A stretch of 64,000 bases of DNA from Solea solea (lineage: Eukaryota > Chordata > Actinopteri > Pleuronectiformes > Soleidae), in assembly GCF_958295425.1 (NCBI RefSeq), contig NC_081154.1, positions 11,940,938 to 12,004,937 on the forward strand. Reading direction: 5' to 3'. The notes beneath the pieces were generated by a model. It made no database searches. It saw only the letters and a list, made by a program, of their open reading frames with translations, and had not been told where the DNA came from. Each line of letters begins with the position of its first letter. The first letter of the stretch is position 1. Shown piece after piece: positions 14,001-26,000 of the stretch. The position numbers were made by a program, and so were the translations under genes.

Positions 14001-17000
14001 TAACTGAAAAGGTCAACTGTCATTGAACACCTTTAGATAACCCATTAGAAGTCCATTTCTTTGGCTCTCTAGCGTATGAGTGGGAGAACCCACCCCCCAT
14101 CTCCTGAGCACTCAGACAGCCTATTACCTCCATCAAGTCTGCACCAGCACCCACCCCCCCCACACCTCACTCAATTTTCTGCTGCTGTGAACATGCCAGC
14201 CATAGTTGATACGCTTAAGACTAGACTAATGCTTAAATATGTTTCCATCTTCTTCACTTGTTGGCTCAGAAATATGGCAAATATAATTTGAAAGGTTTAT
14301 TATTTCCAACAAAAAAACAACAATCTATTTGTTTATCTTCTTCATAAGACGGGAGCATGCAACATTATCCGCAGGGTGTGTGAGTTAACTGTAAAATGGA
14401 TGTCGTTCCTACTATGGCCAAAAGACAGTAATAGAATGTTACTGTTTTAATTTCCAGCACAATTTGTTACTCCCCTGGCAACAAATGAAAACAACTTCTC
14501 ATTTGACGCAGCAATTCATTCATACCGCGGATGCACGAATGTACCTTTATGAGGATGGATAAAGATTTGTGTAATTCGATGTCGACTCTCGGTTCACTAA
14601 TTTAGCATTAAAGAAAACAAGGTTCAGTGTGTAGGATTTACTTAGCAGTGAAATTGCCGACTGCGCTCACAGAATACTCCTCACCTCATTCTTCACTTCC
14701 AAGCATTAAGTAGATCCTAGAGCAGCCTTCATTACGTTAACACTCAAATTCATTCCCTTGAAGAGAACATTATGAGGTATCCTGAGTGATCAACACTAGA
14801 TATTAAATATAATGGCTGTATTAGGGTGATCAAGAACCCAAAACAAAATTCCAATCAGAAGCCCCAGCAATTTAAATCAGGAGATGTGTCTACTGGGATA
14901 ATAGATAAGCTCTTAAAAATTATATTGTACATTGTCCTTGACAGCAATAATTTTTTTTGGTGCATCAGGAGAAGGACTTTTAAGCCAATTATCTTCTTCA
15001 ATGAAACCCTGAAGATGGACCGCATCTTTATACTGTTTAAGAGTTGAATTACAGGCAAACATTACTGACCGACCAAACTCTGAAGTTTAAACCATTTAGT
15101 TCAATAATTTGGCTCAATTACATGTTCGGCACAAAGGGTGAAACCAAAGTTATAATCACAAAAGCAGCACACAGCTCCCACAGCTGGGACACAGAGTGAG
15201 GAAAGAGGAGACATCAATACTCTTCACAGCTTCTGGCTAAATACGAGTCAACAGGTAAAATGCACCTATAATCGACCATTTCTTTCCCGATCTGCCTTTT
15301 CCAGTTAATGCAGTCCTTTATGCTTTGGCTGCAATTAGCTGAAGATCACTGTGTTCTCCCCATGACTGATATCCGCTGTCTGTTCAGGGGTGTGTGACAC
15401 GGTTTTGCATGAACACGTTCTGTGGGCGACACTCTGTCACATCGCGGGTCACGTGATATTGAAACCGCCAGAAAATTAAAGCTCATTTGAAGTCGGCCTG
15501 TACGTGTGAGCAGAGGTACAATGGGATTTAAAAAACAGACAGGACAGTTCCAGTGTGAGCACAGCCTGACATTCATTTAAGAAGAAAAAAAGTTAATGAG
15601 GCGGATGAAAATAGAATATACTCTCCCTCACAGAGGGCTCTGACTAAGACACTCCAAAAAGGCCTTTTTAAACAAGATTAAAGGCACTTGGAGCTAATTT
15701 CTTCTGCTGAATATATTTTTTATGCGAGGTGAAAAGTAACAAATCTTTAAATAAAAGTGATTCTAACACATGCTCTCTGTCTCTGTCTTATTTAAGACTT
15801 AGTCGTAAAAAATGCAATTATTTTTACATTACATACCGTAGTTAATCAAAAAATATTGATTTCTGGGAATATTCTGCAGTGAGTGTGAATCAAGTGAACA
15901 TGGTGAACATTAAAGGTTGATTATACAATCTGGGGTGCCATTTCTCTTTTAATCTCACATTAATACCGGCACCAAATGCCAGGAGGGAAGAAACTTGGTT
16001 GCCACGCAACATCTACAGTATGATGACATCATTACACCTTAAAGACAAACGACTTCATTCACATTTAGTGTTTGTTTTACACCTTAACTCTTAAAAAAGC
16101 GCCTGATCTCGTGCTGCCTTCTGTTTTTCCACCTCAAGTTGAGGATGCAACTCAAAGTAGCACACTTATCTGTGTAAATGAGAGGGGATTCCCTGATTTC
16201 TGCTCAAGAAAAGAAACATGCAGCGTGGAGAACCTTTAACTTTTTAATTAGGCAATGAGACAGCACCTCCTACGCAATAGAGTCAGTTTCATACAGTGTG
16301 CATACGGTACCGTTATATGATAAATATGCCATCCATATCCACAAAATTGTCAGTGTCAGAAAAATCACCCCATTATTGGTGATTGATGGGTGTGCTGCAC
16401 ATTTACTTTTCAGCACAGACAAAGGATTTGCTTTTCATACCCTTGCTGCGTCTTCTTTTTTTTTTTACATATAATTTTAAATCAGCTTACTTCCTGCAAC
16501 CATGACACTCAGACTTAATCTCTGTCCGATGATCTGCACCACAGACAACTAGCATTCATGCTAATAAAAAGTTATCGGCAGATCATACTTGCTAATTGAG
16601 TTCAGGGAGCATGCTCGATAATGATCACCATCTATTTGCATACTATTCCTGAATAGCTGGCGTCACTGCCTTTGCTCGGAGATAAGGCAGGGTCCAAATC
16701 CTTCATTATCAAACCAGTTATTATTATTAAAATTGATTATCTTTACTTGGGACATCTGATCTAATGTGACATCACTTTACGTGGGCACATTAGCACATGA
16801 GCTGCCGTCGCACTTTAACTGCACGGCACGTAAATGTAGCCATAATGATGATGGGCCCAAAAAAATTCCATGTTATATCTATAATATTTAAATACATTAA
16901 AGCTGGAATCCATTTTGTCAATTAATGCATCAGTGGTGCAAAAACACTAAAAGCAAAGCATTAAAGTGGGGGGGGGTTAGTGATTGTCATACACTGTTAA

Positions 17001-20000
17001 ACTCCACTTATATTATGTCCTCATTGTCCACTCACTCTGTTCTGTGTATGCAGTGAAATAAATCAGTGGGATTAACCTACAGGTTGACAGATTAATCATT
17101 TTAGCCAATTAATCAGCTTTGAAAGGATGTTTTACATCCTCTCAGCATTGGTGGTCTCTGACTCTGACTGATAAGTGTAGTGGCCGATGGCTGTGCATGT
17201 GTCATGTGGAGTCGCAGAGCACCACTCTGCATGGATGCTCCACAACCACGGTTGGTACTGACTAATAGCACACCTCGCACAAATTATGGGCCACTGGCGA
17301 CATTTGTTCATTTAAAGGCCACTTATGCTTTGTGTATGTGATCTTCTCTTGATGATTACTGACAAAAACAACTGTTAAAAGACTCATTTAGACTCCATTT
17401 TCATCCAACCCAAACATAATCTCTGTCACTACCCTACATACCTTGGTGTGTCTTTTGTGTTAGTATGGACGCTTACACATTACTTCCTCTAGAGGGCACT
17501 GTCGAGTAACATCAACATCAATTGCTTGATCCGATTATTGCCGATGAGAGAGCTCAATGACGAGCAAGATTTTCAATATTTCCGTATGTCCAGTGTCACT
17601 TTTGACAACTTGCTTCACCGCAAAGCCCCTTGAATCAAACATACCACGTCCGACAGCGCACCAGTGAGTGAAGCCAAGCGCCTGGCAGTCACTCTCCGTT
17701 TTCTAGCTGCAAGAATAAGCCAGAAAGCTCTGGAAGCATGTTTTAAATTGGGCACTGCAACCGTACAGTAGCTTGCTTCTTTTTTTTGTCATTTTCCTGA
17801 CTGATTGGACTGTTGACTCTATGCTGCCCCCACAATTTCCAGTTGTATTGCTCCATTTCATCCTTTTTAAAAATATCTCTGATGTTTTTTTTGCCTTGGG
17901 CAGTCAGAGGTAGAGGGCTGTTGGCTGATTAATCTTTGTCATGCTTCAAACTATTGTTCTTCTAGGCCTTTAAGACTCCACTATCAGTCGACCTCAAGAA
18001 CAATCAGAACCTGTATGTGCACATTCTTCCCCTCTCTTCTTGGGAGTTTGGAAACATCACCACTGCAAAAAATGAAAAGATGTACTCGTGTATTTGACTT
18101 GAATTCAGTGTATTTATCTAATCACACCATTTTTATTGGGACTTATTTACTTAAATAAGTAATAATCTAAAGATACTTAGGATAATTTGACTTGTTTCAA
18201 GGCACTTGTTAAGAAACCTTAACAATTGCCAATTTTGCCTTGCTGCACTGGCAGATCATTTTGCTTGTAACATGTAATTTTCCCCTAATAGTGGTAATAT
18301 TTTCTTGTTTTTTTAGAGACATTTTTTGTAATGGCCTCAGTTAACATTCAACATTTGTATGAATGTTGTCCAAGTTTGTAAGATTGATTCTACAAGATGA
18401 CAATGCCAAAATACCTTTTTTTTTCATTTATTGTATTTGTAAATTGCAGACCTTTGTTGCCTACAAAATTGAAACTAGACGATACGAACAGATTAATGTA
18501 GGTATGTGACTGGAAATGATATGATTGTTCACCGATGCCACAGACCAATGACGTTCTGTCAGTTCAAGAATACTGTGAGAAGTGCTGCGGTCCATTTGAC
18601 TTCATGGCAGCAGGCAGACTGCAGCAAGAAGCATGCTCGCTATAAACACAGAAATGCAAGATGCAACAGTGACAGCAAAGGCTGTTTTTCAACCAGGCAG
18701 AACGTTTTTTAAGAGGTGAGCGGATTACTAATGAAGCAACACATGCTGATTTACACTCCAAATACCATGAAGCAGGAAAACTCCACACTGGAGTCAGGAG
18801 GCTGCTGAAGTTCACACTGAATTATCAGTGAATCATGAAGCAATTAAAAAGATTATGACAGTCTAAAGCTTTAACAATGTATCTCTTTGGATTTTAACAA
18901 TGTGCCTTCAAGTGAAAAATTAAAGTGTCACGACTTTTTTTTTTTTTTTACACAAAAAACATTCATTAGGAAATATTTCTGATGATCCTTAGATACTACA
19001 ATGATTGTGAATTCATAATCAGCACTTGAACATCAGGGCATTGCAGATGATTATGTAAACCACTGCCATAAAAGCAGGAAGTCATTCACAGTCACTGTTG
19101 ATCAGTGTGCGCATCAAGTCTGCTTCCAAAGAAGCCAAATTAAATACACATCAGATATGCAGTTGTGAAAAGGGGCCGTTTGATTGGACACACTGTTGAT
19201 CCAAAGACAGAAATCATTGCGTTATGATTGTGCCGCAGTTTAAAGACAGAAATGGCATCTTCACTGGGTGCGTGATGAAGCATCTGCCTCAGTGAGTTAC
19301 CTTTTGTTTCTGCTAAAATGACATGTATAGAAAGAGAACTTTATAATCACAAAAAAGTTTATAATCACAAAAAAACTAAAACCGCTGCTATGTGAATGCA
19401 CTAGCAACAGACTAACATTTTTTACTTTATTTTGTCATGTTTCAGAGTGTTATACCGTTTTACTTTTATACCTCTTTTATTCATAAAGTAGCGAGGATTT
19501 TCCATAACACCGGTAAAACCTTTCCATTACCAGGAAAGGAGGCTTCCTCTCTGTCAGCTCAATGATGGATTCTGTTAAATTAATACTTTGATTCAAGTAA
19601 ACTTTCACTGAAGAAATTGAAGATTGTGCACTTTGAGTGTGCCATCTGAATGTTATACATGCTGGTTTTGGTGGGGTTTTACATTATAGGAATACTAATT
19701 TACTTGGGTTTACAGTGTGTTCGGTTGAATGACTCCATGATTGCAAAACGTATCCCCCATGGTCACATTTGATGATGATAAAAAAACATGCTGACAGGAA
19801 TCACTAATGTTATTAGTCTTCGGTGAGACTATATAAAGGAGAACTGACACCGTGCAGTCTGTCACTCAAACGCACTGCACTCCATGGACAATGGCAATAT
19901 TACTTCTCCGGGCTGACGCTCATCATCAAACAGAAGGACAGTAAAACTAACTCAGAGGAGCACGATCTACTGTATGTAAATAGTGTTGAGCATAGGCATT

Positions 20001-23000
20001 GGAGACAAAAGATGAACTAACTAATGAAACTTCTAACCTTCATTGGGTTGTTGGCAAACAAACGCATGCTTGTGCCTGGTGATGCAGTGCAGTATGAAGC
20101 AATAGGTCACAAAGCACACTTTCATCACTGCCACTATTGCTCTCTGGAACACGGGTCTTAATCTGACTCTAGCAGAATTACCAATCAGAGTTCCAACATA
20201 CAGACACTATCCACACACAAGTAGTAGACAAGCAACATAGTTATTAGTCCAGATAAAGGTCAGGTCTTTTCTGTTTAAACAGCAAAAAGCCGCGGTTTGA
20301 GAAGAACTTCAAGTGTGCACGGTTCATTTGGGGCTATCAAACATCGATGTAGCTACAAAGAAAATATGCTATACATTTTTTAATCAAAGTTAATCAGATT
20401 TTTTCACAAACTAGTATGTGAAATATTCTGTCCTTTCTTTGTTAAGGTTTCATGGAGTATAGCCCTGGAGAGATGAAAACATTTGATCAGTGTCAACTTT
20501 TCAGAAGCGCATCTTAAAAACAAACAAACAAACAAACAAATAAGATCAGGTCAGCAGGGGTACCTTGTCAGAATTACATTTAGATTTAAGGATATGATAT
20601 TACATTGTTTGTTTGCTTTCAAACACACAGGACCATGTCGGAAAGTAACCAAAAACCTCTTTCTGAGGTTTACAACCACAGCAGTCTTTCAAAATACATT
20701 TTCCTGAAGAGGTAAGTATGTCAACTCAGCTACCCATAAGCACTTTCTTTTTTGTTTGTACTTAGGCAGGTTATATGAGAAATAAACAGTATAAACAAAA
20801 ATGTTGTCAGTTTTTTACATCTATGAGTCCTTCCAGACCTGCCTTCCAGGACCTAGATCGTACAGAACTTCAAATAAGCTACAAAAATCCTTTCCAAATG
20901 AGTCTTTGAGGGACTGAGGACATGGTTATCATGTTTAAGAGCTGCTCCTTCAGCCTGCGTGGATTTTCGTCGTTTCATCTACTATTCAGGGAACTCCTAA
21001 TTATTCTCCCAATCCTCTATTCGTAGACATGATTAACAGTTCTGAGAAGGAAACTTAAGGTGTTATTAAAGGAACTTAGCTGATTTTAAGGCCACCGGAT
21101 GTTTACTCACATCTAATAAATGAAAAGTTTGATCATGTTCCTCAGTAAGCCAGCCAGGCACAGAAGAAAATACTTTCTTATGGACTGTATTGTAGTGCAT
21201 ATCAAAACTAGAAGAGCACATATTGCATACAAAACCAAAATGTGGATCACGATGCTACTCCGCAACAAATTTGACCCATTTTGGAGGTGGAATCTCTCTG
21301 TGGATTACAGAGAGGACTGCCGCTTGATTATTATAAAGTTTATCACTGATTATTAAACAATGTTTTACTTGATTTATTTTTTCCATTGTAGTAAGTAAGA
21401 GAAGCTGGTCGAAAACAATCAATGTGGTAAATGTCATCATTTCAAACTGTTAATCAATAACTGGCGATGCAACATCAACATAAGAATAAATGTTTCACTG
21501 TTGGAAAAAGAAAATTGCCAATGAACCGTGCTCATATTTATGATGATGATTGCACTTAGTATGCAGTGATTCAGCACATCTCAGGCTATAAAGTTGAAGA
21601 GGGCAGAGCTTTTGAAAAGTTTACTATGCAAATCTGTAAAGGGGGCACATTAAGCTGACTGTACAAAGCAGCCAGCAGCTGTTGTCTTTAAAAAAAATGT
21701 GAGAAGGTTCTTCGTCCCCCTGAGAAAACAGAGTGACTGCACTGTTAAAGCAAATGCCAAGTTGAACTTATTTAGTGGCCCCTCTTTAACAGAAATCAAG
21801 GATTAACCATGAGGCACTTGTACCCATCCAGTGTCTCACCTGCAATCCTCAAGGTTTTTCATGACTGCTACTTTACAACAGAGGCTTAAAGTGTTAGACA
21901 CTGACATTTTTTTTAATGGAGGATATGGAGATAAAGTCTGAAATGTCTGCACAGATACAGTATCGTGCAAGGAAGAGTGTTATACACAGTGTCTGAAGGC
22001 CTGTATTCAACCAAACGTGACCTTAGTGAGCAAACTCCCTTTCTATCGCCAATTAAACATCACCATTACACTATTGCCGGTTGACGTGGGGGTGGGGAAC
22101 GACGGCTGTAGCGAACCATACAGAAGCCGCTGTCCGAGGGGCAATTAGGGCTCATAAATCAGTTTACAACCTAGAGGGAGTGGGAGGCAATAGGTAGAGA
22201 AGCAGGACTGGGAGCCAATGACCGCTGCTATTGCCGATGCCCTGTCTCATTAGTGGTGCTATCATAATGTACAGAAACATGAAGTCTGCCTGTGTCCTGG
22301 ATGGTGACGTATGTGCTGAAGCTGGCGTGTGTCCACAGACAAGTCGCTGTTAGGAATGAATGAGGGACATTCAAGTAAGTCTCATTCAATTTTTAAATGT
22401 ATTTTGAACTGAATTTTGATGTCATCAAACACAATCTTGACAAAACAGGTATAAGTATCTACTCAATATTCTTTTATCTTAATAATGGATGAAACGACCA
22501 TGTTGTTTATGGTTGTCTTTGTTGCTTTTTGGCCCATCATATCTTCATGTATTTTCAAATCGGTCATTATCATAATTATTGAATTGATAATTATATAAAG
22601 TTTGATATATTACTCTTAATATACTCATGAATGATGGTTCTACACGTCTTCATGAGGTTCTTCATTCTTCATCAATCAGTCTCCAAGGCTGTGAGAATGA
22701 AAGAGTGAGCAGCAAAAAGACTACAACGCGCGCACACACGCAGCTTCCTATGCTCTTAAGACTGTTAAAACAAAACATTTATAGCTCACCCGTGGGATGA
22801 ATGAATGTGTCACCTTGGGTTCTCTCAGTGGGGAGCAGCGGAAAACAACCTTTCAAACACACGTTGATGGATGTGACAAATGGAAGACTATTGCTAATTT
22901 GTCGTGAAGCCGACACCTGCAGGACTCAAACTGGCTCAAGCATGAAAAGACTGAGATGACTCAGACTTTGACGTGGTTGGTTTTCAGTTTTGGTGGTCTT

Positions 23001-26000
23001 TGTTGTCATTGATGTTATTATTTTTGCCTCAGTTTGGTCATTATTTGTATGCTGCAAATAATGACCAGTTGGAGGCAAGTGGCGTTAATCCTGTTAATCT
23101 GCTGAACGACCACTGGCAGTAGAGGTCACTCTGGAAACTTTTGGTGGTCACTATACTAGCACAGTATTGCCGTTGCCTCCGTCTGACATAAAACAAATCA
23201 CTTCCTGTGTGCAGTGCAGGCGACCCAAGAGCTAAGTACTTCTATACTGAGAGAGACAGAAGGAGTTGTGTGGAGCTGATAGACTTAATTAGCGTTGGGT
23301 GAACTGATGTGACAATAATTGAATGTAACCGACATCTGTTTATATTTAATATTTTCCGTCAAAAATAGTGGCTGACTTCACCAACTAGAATGCTGAATTA
23401 GTCTCATAGCTGTCACAGACAAGTATACAAAAGGTGGAGGATTCAGCCGAAGCATTGGGGGAGAGAGACAAATTGATCTCCTGAGTCAAAAATAAAACAT
23501 TTCACATGCTACAAATCCCATCTGAGAATGAAATGCTGGGAGCCCCGATAGCTCAACAAGCAGTCAAATGCACGGATGAAGGAAAAACAACCAATAGAGA
23601 GCAACACAGCAATCACTAGTCAACCTAGCTGGGGATGATGTTGTGATGGTTCTGGTTACGGGCCAGAGGCAAGTCAAAGTTGTGTTATTTACATCCGTTT
23701 CAATTGTTTTGGGTCTGATTCGGCTGCAACTGAAGGTGATTTCATCCGTCACTGCCTCTGTACAAGTTTTGGGATGTACTGCTGTCTTGTGAAAGATGTT
23801 GTGCAAGGCCGGCTGAGGCTGCAGCGGAAGCTGCACAAAATATAAATTGCCTCCTATGATGTTACAAGAATTGAATTGTGGGGAACCAACCAGCTGCTTG
23901 CACCTGGCAGCTTGATAATATATTTGCCACTAATAACAACATGCACTGTAGTTATGTGGGCACTAGGTTTTAGAATTTTCACATCTTTTCATACTTTTAA
24001 AAAAAAGAAAAGAAAAACTGGGCTTCAAAAAATGACAACACCATATGGGTGAAAATTCTGCAGTGACCACGGATCTTTGGCTACTGGGTAAAAACCATCC
24101 ATTTTTAATAATGCATGGATGCTGGTAGGAAAGAGGGGATTTTCTGTCTTTGTTGTGAAAAAACTGATTTGAGGTTTTCATCTGACAGCTTTTGCCTTGC
24201 ATTCGCACAATAGTACTACAACAAAATCCTGAAAAGGGACTTTTGAGTCAGCTCTCTCTTCTTGTGAAGAACGCACAAAAGAACAGCTCTTTACTGAACT
24301 CATTAATCACAAAGGACATTTAATCTCTATTTTGTATATTAAAAAATGAATCAGGCAAGATTCATATTAATAAAACAGAAGGCCATAGCAGCACAACCAG
24401 CAACAAAGTAAAGAGACCCAGAGACTAACTTTTAGAAATGAACAAGCAGCATACAAGTAAGCATCTATAATTCATGTAATTGTTTGCCCCTGCACTGACT
24501 GCTCATCTGATTGGTACACCGCTGAGGCCTTGTGCCGATATTTGCATGAAGAGAAAAACATTACAAAATATCCTTAGCAATTTCTGACTGCTGTTCCCTA
24601 GCAACAACAGTGTGTGGAAATTAAAGCTGCATGATTTATATGTGTGTTTGTATATGTGCATCTGTGTCAAACAGGGTAGCACTTACTTATTTTGCATCAT
24701 GTTCATTATGATCCAGTCTGAGGGGTAGACATTCTTCCCGATGAGATCTTTAAACATGATGAATGTTTCCATTAGGAAATCCTACAAGAGAGAGAACATT
24801 TTTAAAATAAAACCTTTCTTTCTGTTTCCTCCTACCACCAAGATGAGAGCAATCTGTAAAGAACTGTTTTCTGGTAGAAACAGATAATTAGATTTGTTTT
24901 TTTTTTTTGTTTTTTTCCTAAGGTGAAATTCACTCATGAATTTTGTTTTTAAACACTTGAAACAAATAATAACCCAGCATTTTCTTAAAAGAAATATGGT
25001 GTAGTAAGAGTAGTTCCACACCTGCTTCAACATCACAGTCAATGACTTTTCAAGGGCTACTCCAACCCACTCTCCTCATTTTGATTTTCAAGGACTCAAC
25101 ATAGAGCAAGTTTAACAACAGTTAACCTAAAGCAATTAGAACATTTACACCGAGAAGTAGCAGGATTTCCAGAGGCTAAAAACTGATTATTAAAAGGAGA
25201 TAGGCTTGTGTGTTTCAATTCTCAGCCATGTTGCCTTGCAATGGTGGTAGACAATGTCATTTCTCAGTGGAGTGATAAAGACAGAGTTAAGAGACAGTGG
25301 CTCAAAGCCAATTTAATAAAGCAAAATTTGAAAAGAAAATCAATGAAGGAAATACAGTATAATAATGGAAACACTTCCAATAACCCATGCCTATTTTTAA
25401 ATCTTTACCAAGCCTTAAATTATTTTGTCATATCCACAAACGTTCAAGGATTTCATGGACCGGAGGAAATGACCTACAGTGAACTTGCAATAATCTTACT
25501 TCTCACAGGAACATGATTTCTTGTTATAGTTAGATCATATGAACAATGCATATAATTATCTGTAATTAAAGCATATATGACAGCTTAATAAGTAGTTTCA
25601 CTGGTGCTACTAATAGATGGCACTTTTTCCTCCAGCAACTGATTAAAATTCTCCCTCAGTAATTTCAGTTTTGTTTTTTTTAATCGAAGAGACAGAAAAA
25701 GTACATTTCACATCTTTACTCAATGCAGTTTTGACCCTTAATGTCCCTTAATGACTCCCTCTCTAGCTGGCAGTGCCAGCTTAATACCCAAAACATAAAA
25801 GTTAATGTGCATTTATTTTTTTGGCTGTAGATCTTGATGAATTTGTGGTGGAGTTTTTAGAGAAAACCTACAATATAAACAATATAACAAAGTGGTCACA
25901 CCCACTTATGAAAAGTGGACGTGGCCTACGCCAGCTCACAGACAATTAATCTGTGGAAAGATCCAGCTCCATTGTAGGGGGAGCATCAAACCAAAGCCTG

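Larger units (their letters stand above)
12075..24686. other. 12.6-kb DOCK1 intron
   Basis: It holds the PIF/Harbinger fossil (17.5 kb), the dispersed repeat at 18.06 kb and a tetranucleotide repeat. A G+C-richer unique block at about 22021-22260 could be regulatory. No exon was recognised. Confidence 0.65.

Noticed and set aside
23539..23600. tRNA-derived SINE head (gccccgatagctcaacaag)
   Set aside because: It resembles a tRNA A box, but no B box or clover-leaf arms follow at the right distance.
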